DNA of 64,000 nt, from NCBI RefSeq assembly GCF_019285775.1, contig NZ_CP079105.1, forward strand, positions 2,232,001 to 2,296,000, written 5' to 3'. Both the position numbers and the translations under genes were made by a program. Each line of letters opens with the position of its first letter. The first letter of the stretch is position 1. The notes beneath the pieces were generated by a model, which saw only the letters and a program-made list of their open reading frames with translations, did no database searches and was not told the origin of the DNA. Positions 21,193-30,326 of this stretch are shown here, one piece after another. The stretch is from Skermania piniformis. GTDB taxonomy: Bacteria; Actinomycetota; Actinomycetes; Mycobacteriales; Mycobacteriaceae.

Positions 21193-22896
21193 TCAGCCCA
21201 ACAGCGCCATAGCAGCAGCCCTCCCCTGCGCCGGATCGGCCGCCGCCAGCGCAACCTCGGCCGCTGCGGCGCACTGCTCGAAGCTCACCCGGGCCAACCC
21301 CGCTCCCACCGCGCCGACCGCACCGGCCGCGCAGGACAGCGAGGTCACGCCCAGGCCGGCGAGCACACAGGCCAGCAGCGGGTCGGCGGCCGCCTCGCCA
21401 CACACCCCGACCGGTTTGCCGGCTGCCGCCCCGGCCCGCGCGGTCGCGGCAACCAGCGCCAGCACCGCGGGCTGCCACGGGTCGTTGAGCGGGGCGAGGT
21501 CTGCGGACAGCCGGTCCGCCGCCATCGTGTACTGGGCCAGGTCGTTGGTGCCGAGCGAGACGAAGTCGACGTGGGCGAGGATCCGGTCGGCGAGCAGCGC
21601 CGCGGCCGGCACTTCGATCATCACCCCGGGTACCAGATCCCGCACCCGAACCCGCTCGGCGAACCAGGCGGCCTCGGCCGGGGTGGCGATCATCGGCGCC
21701 ATCACCCAGGGCCGGCTTCCGGTCCGGCCGGCGGCCAGCGCGATCGCGTCCAGCTGCCGATCCAGAATGCCGTTGTCGTCGAATGCAATTCGAAGCCCGC
21801 GTACACCGAGCGCGGGATTCGCTTCGGCGGTGTGACCGGTGAAGGCCAACGGCTTGTCCGACCCCGCGTCGAGGGTCCGAACGACCACCTTGCGATCGGC
21901 GAACGGCTCGAACACCGCCGCATAGACCTCTGCCTGCTCCGCGACCGACGGCTCGGTGGTCCGGCCCAGGAAGCACAACTCCGTGCGAAACAGGCCGACT
22001 CCGGCGGCCGGGGTGGCAGCCGCCGCGACCGCCGCGGAACCGTCCGCGACGTTGGCGAGCACCTCCACCCGATGTCCGTCTGCGGTCCGGCCGGGACCGG
22101 ACCACGCCGCCGCCCCGGCCGCGGCCCGGCGCCACTGCGCGGCGGCCGCGGCAGCCACCTCGGGGACAGGGTCGGTCTCGATCCGGCCGGCCGCCGCGTC
22201 GAGCAGCACCATCGTCCCGGCCGGGAGATCGTCGAGCCCGCTCACCGCGACCACACTGGGGATGCCCAGTTGGCGCGCGATGATCGCGGTGTGGCTGGTC
22301 GGCCCGCCGAGCGAGGTGGCGAGGCCGACCACCAGCGCCGGATCGAGGCCGGCGGTGTCTGCCGGGGCGAGATCGTCGGCGCACAGGACCGACGGCACGT
22401 CCGGTACGGGCACCCCGGGCTCGGGCTCGCCGCGGAGCTGCGCGACCACCCGATCCCGGACATCGCGGAGATCGGTGATCCGCTCGGCCATCATGCCGCC
22501 GACCTTGGTGAACATCGCCTCGAACACTCCGGTCGCCGCGTCGACCGCGGTCGTCGCCGCGCTGCCGGTGCCGATCCGCTTGCTCACCTCGCGGCGCCAG
22601 CCGCGGTCCCGGGCCATGGCCGCGTCCGCGGCGAGCACCTCGGCGGCGACCCCACCCGCTGCCGCCGCACGCGCGGACAATCGGTCCGCGACCACGTCGG
22701 CGGCTGCGATGAACCGCTCCTGTTCGGCAGCCCGATCCGACTCGGGCATCTCGGGGTCGAATTGCGGACCCGGACCCGGGCGCGGCCCCGGGCGGACCAC
22801 CGGGGCGTACACCGTGCCGGGCACCACCGGAGTCCCGGTGTACACCTGTCGATCCGGCGCCGTCGCGGCCGATCCGGTCGTCGTTGGTCCCGTCAT
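21193..22896 (-). CDS. ptsI: PTS enzyme I (PEP-protein phosphotransferase)
   Basis: Takes phosphate from PEP on a histidine and passes it to HPr, starting sugar phosphotransferase transport. 567 residues, usual length. Phosphorylated His202 lies in [14 protein letters not shown]-terminal PEP-binding barrel has [49 protein letters not shown] and [10 protein letters not shown] with the catalytic Cys. There is an unusual Pro/Gly-rich insert near residues 34-50. It is divergent from deoR-fruK-fruA-ptsH across a shared promoter region with two direct repeats. Confidence 0.96.
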   Translation of the reverse strand: MTGPTTTGSAATAPDRQVYTGTPVVPGTVYAPVVRPGPRPGPGPQFDPEMPESDRAAEQERFIAAADVVADRLSARAAAAGGVAAEVLAADAAMARDRGWRREVSKRIGTGSAATTAVDAATGVFEAMFTKVGGMMAERITDLRDVRDRVVAQLRGEPEPGVPVPDVPSVLCADDLAPADTAGLDPALVVGLATSLGGPTSHTAIIARQLGIPSVVAVSGLDDLPAGTMVLLDAAAGRIETDPVPEVAAAAAAQWRRAAAGAAAWSGPGRTADGHRVEVLANVADGSAAVAAAATPAAGVGLFRTELCFLGRTTEPSVAEQAEVYAAVFEPFADRKVVVRTLDAGSDKPLAFTGHTAEANPALGVRGLRIAFDDNGILDRQLDAIALAAGRTGSRPWVMAPMIATPAEAAWFAERVRVRDLVPGVMIEVPAAALLADRILAHVDFVSLGTNDLAQYTMAADRLSADLAPLNDPWQPAVLALVAATARAGAAAGKPVGVCGEAAADPLLACVLAGLGVTSLSCAAGAVGAVGAGLARVSFEQCAAAAEVALAAADPAQGRAAAMALLG

Positions 22897-22946
22897 CGCT
22901 CGTCACTACCTTTCTCCGCTGCTGTGATCCAGGTTACGCGAGTTCG

Positions 22947-22986
22947 TTGACAAAGCAACATAATCAGGCGTAAAACAACATATAAC
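22947..22986. promoter_or_regulatory. Divergent ptsI/deoR promoter with twin operator
   Basis: Plus strand: a perfect TTGACA at 22947-22952. Two direct repeats, AAAGCAACATA (22952-22962) and AAAACAACATA (22972-22982), match at 10 of 11 bases and lie exactly 20 bp apart, two helical turns. They overlap both outward promoters. This geometry fits a DeoR-family repressor, here probably the adjacent gene product. Confidence 0.7.
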
Positions 22987-23011
22987 CACTTCAACGTCAT
23001 GGAGTTCACAG

Positions 23012-23779
23012 GTGTACGCAGAAGAGCGGCAGCAGGCGATTGCGACCCTCGTCACAACCGGCGGCCGGGTCGCCGTTGTCGATCTGGCCGATTTCTACGG
23101 CGTCACGACCGAGACGGTTCGCCGTGATCTGGCAGTGCTGGACCGGATGGGCCTGGTTCGCCGGGTGCACGGCGGCGCGGTACCGCTCGACGCGGTGGCG
23201 GGCATCGAGGCCGGCACCAAAGAACGGGAACTGGCCCGGGCCGACGAGAAGGATCGGATCGCCCGCGCGGCCCTCGACCACCTCCCCCGGCCCGGCGGCA
23301 CCGTGTTGCTCGACGCCGGCACCACCACCGGCCGGCTCGCCGCCGAACTGCCCGCCGACCTGAGTCTGACCGTGGTGACCAACTCGGTCCCGATCGCCGG
23401 CCGGCTGTGCGCACTACCGAACGTCCAGCTGCACCTGCTCGGCGGCCGGGTCCGCGGAGTGACCCAGGCCGCCGTGGGCGACGAGGCGCTGCGGGTGCTG
23501 GCCGACCTTCGGGTCGATGTCGCCTTCATCGGCACGAACGCGCTGACCGCCGGCCATGGCCTGTCCACACCCGACCCGGACGAGGCGGCGGTGAAACGCG
23601 CAATGGTGCGGGCCGGCCGGCGCGTCGTCGTGCTGGCCGATTCCACCAAGCTCGGCCACGAGTACCTGGTCCGGTTCGCCACGGTCGACGAGATCGACCT
23701 GCTGATCACCGATTCCGGCATCGGCACCGCCGACCGCGACGAGCTGGCCGGCCACAACCTGGAAGTGGTGCCCGCATGA
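23012..23779 (+). CDS. DeoR-family transcriptional repressor of fructose PTS
   Basis: 255 residues from GTG, with GGAG ~7 nt upstream. N-terminal winged HTH: ATLVTTGGRVAVVDLADFYGVTTETVRRDLAVLDRMGLVRRVHGGA, the classic DeoR signature. C-terminal sugar-phosphate-sensing domain has LLDAGTTTGRLA, VTNSVPIA and IGTNALTAGHGLSTPD. First gene of deoR-fruK-fruA-ptsH; its stop overlaps the fruK start. It probably represses the locus and is released by fructose-1-phosphate or a similar ligand; the ligand is inferred from context. Confidence 0.9.
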   Translation: MYAEERQQAIATLVTTGGRVAVVDLADFYGVTTETVRRDLAVLDRMGLVRRVHGGAVPLDAVAGIEAGTKERELARADEKDRIARAALDHLPRPGGTVLLDAGTTTGRLAAELPADLSLTVVTNSVPIAGRLCALPNVQLHLLGGRVRGVTQAAVGDEALRVLADLRVDVAFIGTNALTAGHGLSTPDPDEAAVKRAMVRAGRRVVVLADSTKLGHEYLVRFATVDEIDLLITDSGIGTADRDELAGHNLEVVPA

Positions 23780-24744
23780 TCGTGACCCTGACCGCGAACC
23801 CGAGCGTGGATCGGGCGGTCGCGATCGAGCTGCCACTCGAGCGCGGCACGGTGATCCGAGCCGGCGCGTCCTTCACCGAGCCGGGCGGCAAGGGGATCAA
23901 CGTCGCCCGGGTGCTGCACGCGGCCGGGATCGCGACGACGGCCCTGTTCCCGGCCGCGCCCGGTGGACCGTTACCGGCCGCCTGCGCCGAACTCGGCCTT
24001 CCGTTCGAGGTCGTACCGGTCGCCGGTGGCGTGCGGACGAACCTGACCATCAGCGAACCGGACGGCACCACCACCAAGATCAACGAACCCGGGGAAACGC
24101 TGTCCGATACCGCCCGGGCGAACCTGGAGCAGCGCCTGCACGATCTGGCCGGATCCGCCGACATCGTGGTCCTGGCCGGCTCGCTCCCACCCGGCGTCGC
24201 GAGCAGCTGGTACGCGGATCTGGTTCGGTGCCTACGACAGCGCGGCGTCACCGTCGTCGTGGATACCTCCGACCGACCCTTGACCGACCTCGCCACCGAG
24301 TTTCCGGCTGCCGCGCCGGACCTGATCAAGCCCAATGCCGACGAACTCGCTCAGCTCACCGGCGCGGATCCGGTCGAGCTGGAACACGCTGCCGCGGCCG
24401 GCGACCCGGCTCCGGTCGCGCAGGCCGGGCGGACGCTGATCGACCGAGGAGTAGGGACGGTGCTGGCCACGCTCGGCGCCGGCGGGGCAGTTCTGGTCGA
24501 CGCCGGGCAGGCCTGGCATGCCGTGCCGCCGCCGACGATCCCACGCAGCACCGTCGGCGCCGGCGACTCGTCGCTGGCCGGCTACCTGATCGGGACCGTC
24601 CACGGGGCGCCGCCCGCCGAGGCACTGCGCCTGGCTGTCGCCTACGGAACCGCGGCCGCCGGCCTGCCCGGTACCGGGCTGCCCGCCCCTGCCGACATCC
24701 GGCCGGGCTCCGTGGTCGTGACCCGCGTCCGCTCACCGCAGTAG
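23776..24744 (+). CDS. fruK: 1-phosphofructokinase
   Basis: PfkB-family kinase converting fructose-1-phosphate (made by the FruA permease) to fructose-1,6-bisphosphate. 322 residues; ATG overlaps the deoR stop (ATGA). Signatures: TANPSVDRA at the start, EPGGKGINVARVL, and the catalytic-base motif STVGAGDSSLAGYL near residue 260. 1-phosphofructokinase rather than 6-phosphofructokinase is inferred from its position in a fructose PTS operon. Confidence 0.93.
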   Translation: MIVTLTANPSVDRAVAIELPLERGTVIRAGASFTEPGGKGINVARVLHAAGIATTALFPAAPGGPLPAACAELGLPFEVVPVAGGVRTNLTISEPDGTTTKINEPGETLSDTARANLEQRLHDLAGSADIVVLAGSLPPGVASSWYADLVRCLRQRGVTVVVDTSDRPLTDLATEFPAAAPDLIKPNADELAQLTGADPVELEHAAAAGDPAPVAQAGRTLIDRGVGTVLATLGAGGAVLVDAGQAWHAVPPPTIPRSTVGAGDSSLAGYLIGTVHGAPPAEALRLAVAYGTAAAGLPGTGLPAPADIRPGSVVVTRVRSPQ

Positions 24745-24781
24745 CCACCAACCCCGGCAGTAGTCACCAAACCGGCAGTAG
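24738..24781 (+). repeat. Three short tandem repeats between fruK and fruA
   Basis: GCAGTAGCCACCAA (24738), GCAGTAGTCACCAA (24757) and a partial GCAGTAGCC (24775), spaced 19 and 18 bp. The first contains the fruK stop codon. They fill most of the 64-bp spacer before the fruA start. A protein-binding or mRNA role is possible; simple slippage is equally possible. Confidence 0.6.
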
Positions 24782-24808
24782 CCCATCCCTTCAACCGAGG
24801 ACCCCACC

Positions 24809-26818
24809 ATGGCCAACCCCCCGATCATCGACGAATCACTCGTCCGGCTCGACGTCGATCTCGGCTCGACCAAAGCGGAGGTGATCACCGCACTCGCCGA
24901 GCTGCTCGCCGCCGCGGGGCGAACCACCGACGCCACCGCACTCCGCGACGGCGCGCTGGCCCGCGAGGCGAAATCGGCTACCGGCCTGCCCGGCGGGATC
25001 GCGATCCCGCACTGCCGTTCGGCTGCCGTGACCACCGCATCGCTGGGCTTCGCCCGGCTGCGTCCCGGGGTCGATTTCGGTGCCGCGGATGCACCCGCCG
25101 ACCTGGTGTTCCTGATCGCCGCACCGGACGGCGCCGGGAGCGCCCACATGAAGCTGCTGTCCGCCCTGGCCCGGGCGCTGGTCAAGCCGGACTTCGTCGC
25201 CTCCCTCCGAGCCGCCGGAACCCGGGCCGAGGTCGTCGCGCTGGTCCAGTCGGTGGTGGCCCCGGCTGCTGCGGCCGCACCACCGAGCGCCCCGACGGCG
25301 CCCGCGTCCACCGGTAGTCGGCGGTCGATCGTGGCGGTCACCGCGTGCCCGACCGGGATCGCGCATACCTACATGGCGGCCGATGCCCTGAAACAGGCCG
25401 CCGATCGGGCCGGTGCCGACTACACCGTGGAGACTCAGGGCTCGTCGGGCAGCACCCCGCTGCCGGCCGCGACCATCGCCGCCGCCGACGCGGTCATCTT
25501 CGCCACCGACGTCGGTGTGCGGGGGCGGGAACGGTTCGCCGGCAAACCCGTGATCGCCTCCGGGGTGAAACGGGCGATCAACGAACCTGACACGATGATC
25601 GCCGAAGCCCTTGCCGCCGCTGACAATCCGAGCGCCGCCCGAGTGGAGGCGGGTCCGGGCGCCGCCCGGGCGGTGGGCGCGGCCCCGCCGGCCGGCGGGG
25701 TCGGCTGGGGCACCCGGCTGCGGCAGATCCTGCTCACCGGGGTGAGTTACATGATCCCGTTCGTCGCCGCCGGCGGCCTGCTGATCGCGCTCGGCTTCCT
25801 CCTCGCCGGGTACGAGATCTCCACCACCGCCGACGACATCGTGTCGGACAACTCGCTGACCGATCTGCCGGCCGGCGGTCTGCACCTCTACCTCGGCGCG
25901 GTGCTGTTCAAACTCGGCGCCCTGTCGTTCTCGTTCCTGGTCCCGGCGTTGGCCGGCTACATCGCCTATGCGATCGCGGACCGGCCCGGCCTGGCGCCGG
26001 GCTTCACCGCCGGCGCCGTGGCGGTATTCGTTGGCGCCGGCTTCATCGGCGGCCTGGTCGGCGGCCTGATCGCCGGTTTCGCGGCGCTGTGGATCTCCCG
26101 GCTGCCGGTCCCACCGTGGGCGCGCGGGCTGATGCCGGTAGTGATCATTCCGCTGCTCGCCACGTTGACGGTCGGGGCGCTGATGTTCTTCGTACTCGGC
26201 CGACCCCTCGCCGCAGTGACCAGTGGGCTGACCAACTGGCTGAACGGTCTGAGCGGGTCGTCGGCGATCCTGCTCGGCGTGATCCTCGGTCTGATGATGT
26301 GCTTCGACCTGGGCGGGCCGGTGAACAAGGCAGCGTACGCGTTCGCCACCACCGGGCTCAGCGTGAGCGATCCCGCAACGCTGCGGGTGATGGCCGCAGT
26401 GATGGCGGCCGGCATGGTCCCGCCGCTGGCGATGGCGCTCGCGACGGTGCTGCGGCCGAAGCAGTTCAGCGAGGCCGAACTGGAGAACGGCAAAGCGGCG
26501 TGGCTGCTCGGCGCCTCGTTCATCTCCGAGGGCGCGATCCCGTTCGCCGCCGCCGACCCGCTCCGGGTGATCCCGTCGATGATGGTGGGCGGTGCGGTCA
26601 CCGGTGGATTGATCATGGCGTTCGGCACCACCCTCAGCGCGCCGCACGGCGGCATCTTCGTCCTCTTCGCCATCGGCAACATTCCCGGCTTCCTGATCGC
26701 CCTGGCAGCCGGAACCGTGATCGCCGCGGTGGTGGTCCTCGTCGCCAAGCAGTTCGGCCCGCGGACCGGCACGACCCTGTCCACCAGCCCGGTCGCGGCA
26801 CCCGCCGCGGCGCACTGA
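24809..26818 (+). CDS. fruA: Fructose PTS permease EIIABC
   Basis: Imports fructose and phosphorylates it to fructose-1-phosphate. 669 residues with all three parts fused: EIIA (residues ~1-150, phosphohistidine His68 in GGIAIPHCRS), an Ala/Pro linker (~150-170), EIIB (~172-270, phosphocysteine Cys180 in VTACPTGIAHTYMAADAL) and EIIC membrane domain (~290-655, with GVSYMIPFVAAGGLLIALGF and FDLGGPVNKAAYAF). All phospho-acceptors are intact. Start ATG has CGAGG upstream. Membrane protein. Confidence 0.97.
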   Translation: MANPPIIDESLVRLDVDLGSTKAEVITALAELLAAAGRTTDATALRDGALAREAKSATGLPGGIAIPHCRSAAVTTASLGFARLRPGVDFGAADAPADLVFLIAAPDGAGSAHMKLLSALARALVKPDFVASLRAAGTRAEVVALVQSVVAPAAAAAPPSAPTAPASTGSRRSIVAVTACPTGIAHTYMAADALKQAADRAGADYTVETQGSSGSTPLPAATIAAADAVIFATDVGVRGRERFAGKPVIASGVKRAINEPDTMIAEALAAADNPSAARVEAGPGAARAVGAAPPAGGVGWGTRLRQILLTGVSYMIPFVAAGGLLIALGFLLAGYEISTTADDIVSDNSLTDLPAGGLHLYLGAVLFKLGALSFSFLVPALAGYIAYAIADRPGLAPGFTAGAVAVFVGAGFIGGLVGGLIAGFAALWISRLPVPPWARGLMPVVIIPLLATLTVGALMFFVLGRPLAAVTSGLTNWLNGLSGSSAILLGVILGLMMCFDLGGPVNKAAYAFATTGLSVSDPATLRVMAAVMAAGMVPPLAMALATVLRPKQFSEAELENGKAAWLLGASFISEGAIPFAAADPLRVIPSMMVGGAVTGGLIMAFGTTLSAPHGGIFVLFAIGNIPGFLIALAAGTVIAAVVVLVAKQFGPRTGTTLSTSPVAAPAAAH

Positions 26819-26852
26819 GCACCCGTCCCGCAACCCCTTCGAAGGAGCACCC

Positions 26853-27110
26853 ATGCCCAGCACCACTGCCATCGTCGGCTCGAGCGTCGGCCTGCATGCC
26901 CGGCCGGCCGGCATCATCGCCGAGGCCGTCACCGAATCCGGCGTCGACGTCACGATCGGACTCGGCGCCGATGAACCGGTGGACGCCGGCTCGGCCCTGA
27001 TGATCATGACCCTCGGCGCCGAGCACGGCACCGAGGTGACGGTCACCGCCGACGATCAAGCCACCCTCGACACGATCGTCGCGCTCGTCGAGGCCGACCT
27101 GGACGCCTGA
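26853..27110 (+). CDS. ptsH: Phosphocarrier protein HPr
   Basis: Small PTS phosphocarrier between EI and FruA. 85 residues. His15 in GLHARPAG is the phosphorylation site. A serine in DAGSALMIM (Ser47) aligns with the regulatory Ser46 of Firmicute HPr, but nothing here indicates that it is used. Good ribosome-binding site (GAAGGAG) 34 nt after the fruA stop. Last gene of the PTS operon; the decay island begins right after it. Confidence 0.96.
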   Translation: MPSTTAIVGSSVGLHARPAGIIAEAVTESGVDVTIGLGADEPVDAGSALMIMTLGAEHGTEVTVTADDQATLDTIVALVEADLDA

Positions 27111-27185
27111 GGTACTACAGGTCGTCCGGACTGATCAGGCCGTCCTGGATAGCTCGCGCCACCAGGGCGGTCTAGCCACCCGGGT

Positions 27186-28711
27186 TCATGTGGTGGGTGG
27201 GCTGTTCGCTGTGCCGGTGTCGGTGATGTGACTGGTGGTACTGCTGGTGTGTTGTCGGGGGTGGTGGTACCAGTGGGTGGGGCGGTGGTAGGTGTTGGTT
27301 CGGGGTGTGCGGTGCGGGTCGAGCCAGGTGGGTGGGAGCCATTCGATCCGGCCTCGCGGGTCACCTCGCACGGTCCAGCCTTGGTCGGCCAGCGTGTGGT
27401 GGTGACCGCAGACGGGGGCGAGGTTGGTGATATCGGTCGGTCCGCCTTCGGCCCAGGCCAGCAGGTGGTGGTATTCGCAGTCGAGGGCGGGCCGAGCGCA
27501 CGCGGGGAAGCTGCACCCGCCGTATCGGGCGGTCGCGACGATCCGTTGGTCGGGTGAGGCGAGACGTTTCGACCGGCCCAGATACAACGGTTGCTCGGTG
27601 TGGGTGTCGAACACGGCCAGGTAATGCCAGGCATGCGCCGCCATCGGCGACCAGGTCCCGGTACGGGATCAAAGTCCCACCGGCAGTGGTGGCTTTCCCC
27701 CCGTTCCCGCCCGGGCTACGACCCGGCACCGGCAGGCACGACGCCTCAGATACGGCGGGTGCAGTGGTGGCGGCGGTACCGGCGGCGGTTTCCAGGTCGT
27801 GCAGGGTGGTGGTGACGATCACCGTGACCGGCAACCCCCGATGCCGACCGAGGTCGCCGGACGCGATCGCTGCGCGCAGGACCGCGTGTAACGCGTCGTG
27901 GTTACGTTGGGTCGGGGTCCGCCGATCCCGGCGGGCTCGATCGTCGGACACCTCACCATCACGGACCGCAGTATCGACGGCGGGGGTGTCGTCGTCGGGG
28001 TTACACATTCCGGGGGCGGCGTACTTCGCGAGGATCGTTTCCAGATAGGCCCGCAGTTCCGGGGAGATATACCCGGTGACCCGGCTCATCCCGTCACGCT
28101 CCTGCTCCCCGACCCGGATACCACGCTTACGGGCGCGATCACGATCATCCGACAGCGAACCATCCGGGTTCGCAGACCGCATCCAGATGAACCGCCACCT
28201 TACGGAGCTGATCCGGCCGCACCGTGACCGCGACGGTGGCGAGCTGTTTCTCCGCCTCCACCCGAGTCGGATAATCCACGACGGTGGGCAGGTCCCGCAG
28301 AAACGTCCGGATGACCCGCACGTGATCACGCCCGATCACACCCGCCTCGACCTTGCCTGCGGTCGCCGGCAGCACCGGCTCCACCGACTGTCCGGTCATC
28401 GTCAACCCTTCGGTGAGGTCCGCGGATTCGAACAATCGGGCGGACGCTTCTTTCGGGGTGATCCGCAACGCATCGGCGAGCACATCCCGGGACCGCTGCC
28501 CACCGAACTCCTCGCCGGGGGCTTCGGCGACGACTCGGATCAACCGGTACCCGAGACCGGTCACCCGCCGCTGCACCCGCTCCAACGCCTGCAACACCCC
28601 CAACGCGGCAGTACCCGAATCCGGCAACAACACCGCCAGGCTGTCGAGCGCGGCATCGATCACGGCAACCGTGTCGGCCACCGTGTCCGAATCCCCGTCA
28701 CTCGAATGCAT
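27186..28711 (-). pseudogene. DUF222 / HNH endonuclease (13E12-repeat type), frameshifted twice
   Basis: Reading from the ATG at 28711, the DUF222 domain runs to ~28172 (ending LRKVAVHLDAVC), then one extra base breaks the frame and the sequence continues in another frame (NPDGSLSDDRDRARKRGI ... IPYRDLVA). Near 27645 a second shift of the same sign moves it to a third frame, holding the HNH domain (RYGGCSFPACARPALDCEYHH, WAEGGPTDITNLAPVCGHHH) to the stop at 27186. All parts are otherwise well conserved, so the breaks are recent or are sequencing errors. Family members are multi-copy in Mycobacteriales; function unclear, possibly nuclease or homing-type activity. Strongly structured start region; see the LexA-like box. 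Confidence 0.85.
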
Positions 28712-28723
28712 GTTCGAATACTA
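28702..28723 (-). promoter_or_regulatory. LexA-like SOS box and leaderless -10 at the DUF222/HNH start
   Basis: Minus strand: TCGAACATGCATTCGA matches the mycobacterial SOS consensus TCGAAC-N4-GTTCGA at 11 of 12 fixed bases and spans the ATG at 28711. Just upstream is TAGTAT (28718-28723), 6 nt before the ATG, fitting a leaderless promoter; GTTCGA and TCGAAC also flank this -10. Bound LexA would cover both -10 and start codon. Confidence 0.65.
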
Positions 28724-28789
28724 TCGAACGTCCGGCGATACGGCAAGAAACCAGACCCAAAGCCGGCTCATCCCCGTCGAGACCGCGCG

Positions 28790-29223
28790 GTCGTGGCCTG
28801 AAGCCCGCAGGTCTCCAGCAGCGATCGGGCGATGAAGTTGGGGCCGCTGCAACGCGCGCCGCGACCGGTAGAGCAGGGGCCTTCTCCGCCCGCCATGCCC
28901 GTGCAGATCCCGTTGGACGCGGCGACGACAAAGGGTCCCGCACATCGCCGGCCAGCCCGACGACGTGGAACGGGTCCATGACCGCAATCCCCGTCGGGTA
29001 GTTCCTCGATGGTGGCAGTCTTCAAGCCGCTGAACCCGTCCATCACGACCACCTCGACTCCATCGGGCACGGCCCTTGCCTCGTTCGCCGAGCCAGGCCT
29101 TGAACACGGCTTTCGGAGCAGCCCTCGACCATGTCCGACAGCCGGGAAAAGCCTGTCCCGTCACCGATTCCAGTCAGATCAATGATCATGGTCACGTACT
29201 TGTCGCCCTTGATAGCGGCCATG
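28790..29223 (-). pseudogene. ISL3-family transposase remnant
   Basis: Pieces of an ISL3-type DDE transposase in at least three frames. From 29223: MAAIKGDKYVTMIIDLTGIG, RLSDMVEG; then VEVVVMDGFSGLKTATIEELPDG near 29050; then MDPFHVVGLAGD near 28980; then RRRVQRDLHGHGGRRRPLLYRSRRAL near 28890. The order and motifs (MDGFxGFKTA, MDPFHVVxLAGD) are those of ISL3 transposases. Both ends are lost and I see no terminal repeats, so this is a dead fragment next to the DUF222/HNH gene. Confidence 0.8.
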
Positions 29224-29616
29224 CCGAGGCCTCCCGGATAAGCGGGTAGGAACCTTCATCCCCGGCAGACCTCGACCCCTACCGGGTCACCGCCGCGTCG
29301 AGATCTACACCCTCGATTGCAACGAGCCAGATGCCGAACGACTACGCCGAGTGCCGAGTACTGGTGCGAAACTCGGCCGACAGACGCTATCCAGGACCGT
29401 CGTACCGAGGCCGAGTCACGATGAACGGGTCGGCCGGGTGAAGGTCGCCCGACCCGGCGATTACCGGCTACTCGGCGTGACAGTCGACCATCGCGGCAAA
29501 CACCTGGCGCACCGTCGGCGTCGACACCATCCCGACCGGGTCGGTGAGCCACTGGTAGCGGGTCGACGCCACTGACGCGACACCGGTGTGGCATCCGGAC
29601 GTGGCGCCGCTTTACG
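29224..29616. other. Unassigned DNA of the decay island
   Basis: Almost 400 bp between the transposase remnant and the TetR operator. Short frames are present on both strands but give no family that I recognise. It may be further eroded element sequence. Confidence 0.5.
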
Positions 29617-29654
29617 AGACTGTCAGTCTTGAATTTTGCCAGCGGAGATAGGCT
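29617..29654 (+). promoter_or_regulatory. TetR operator palindrome and leaderless -10
   Basis: AGACTGTCAGTCT (29617-29629) is a perfect 6-1-6 palindrome. TAGGCT (29649-29654) follows, 6 nt before the GTG at 29661. The palindrome would cover the -35 region; autorepression by the TetR protein is the simplest reading. Confidence 0.6.
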
Positions 29655-29660
29655 GTCCAG

Positions 29661-30314
29661 GTGAACGCCTTCGCCGCGCCGACACCGGCCGACAACGGGA
29701 CACCGGCCGACAACGACCCGCGCCGCGCCCGGTCCCGGGCGCGGCTGCTCGACGCGGCGGCCGGCCTGCTGAGCTCGGGCGGGGTCGAGGCGGTCACGGT
29801 CGACGCCGTGACCCGCGCATCCAAGGTCGCCCGGGCAACCCTCTACCGGCATTTCGCCAGTACCAATCAGCTGATTGCCGCTACCTTCGAGCGCTTGCTC
29901 CCGCAGGTCGATGCGCCGGCCGCGAACCTGCCGTTTCGCGAGCGCCTGGTGGAGCTCCTCGATCGGCAAGCCAGCCTGATCGAGGAAACTCCGATGCACA
30001 TCACCACGCTCGCCTGGCTGGCGATGGGCCGCAATCAGCTCCCGGAGATCGCCACGGACAGCGGTGCGCCCGACGGCGTGGACACGTTGCGTTCGGTCGT
30101 GCGGGACCGCTACCGCCGCACCTTCGACGCCATCTTGGACACGCCCGACGCCCGCGCACAACTGCGCGTCCAGGATCCGGACCTGGCGATCTGCCAGCTG
30201 CTCGGGCCGATCGTCTTCGCCCGGCTCACCGGTCTGCCCCGGATCGATCGTGCCGGGTGCACGCTGCTGGTCGACGCGGCCCTGCTACCGCCCGCCGACT
30301 CGGGTGAGCGGTGA
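29661..30314 (+). CDS. TetR-family transcriptional regulator
   Basis: 217 residues. After a ~20-residue Ala/Pro/Asp-rich tail comes the HTH: RARSRARLLDAAAGLLSSGGVEAVTVDAVTRASKVARATLYRHFASTNQLIAATFERLL, a typical TetR DNA-binding domain. The C-terminal ligand domain has no recognised subfamily. GTG start, probably leaderless. It is convergent with the SDR gene (12 nt between stops), so its targets are not obvious from layout; a perfect palindrome upstream suggests that it controls itself. Confidence 0.9.
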   Translation: MNAFAAPTPADNGTPADNDPRRARSRARLLDAAAGLLSSGGVEAVTVDAVTRASKVARATLYRHFASTNQLIAATFERLLPQVDAPAANLPFRERLVELLDRQASLIEETPMHITTLAWLAMGRNQLPEIATDSGAPDGVDTLRSVVRDRYRRTFDAILDTPDARAQLRVQDPDLAICQLLGPIVFARLTGLPRIDRAGCTLLVDAALLPPADSGER

Positions 30315-30326
30315 TCGCACCCGCCG

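Noticed and set aside
21166-22950. A 594-codon open frame antisense to ptsI
   Set aside because: Shadow of a real gene with intact PTS enzyme I motifs; no family similarity.
27117-27173. Minus-strand 18-codon fragment ending TALVARAIQDGLISPDDL, like the tail of a LuxR-type regulator
   Set aside because: Too short and preceded by a stop; may be a fossil of the decay island but cannot be supported.
29256-30161. Long minus-strand open frame across the 29661 tetR
   Set aside because: No recognisable domain; the plus-strand TetR HTH explains the coding signal.
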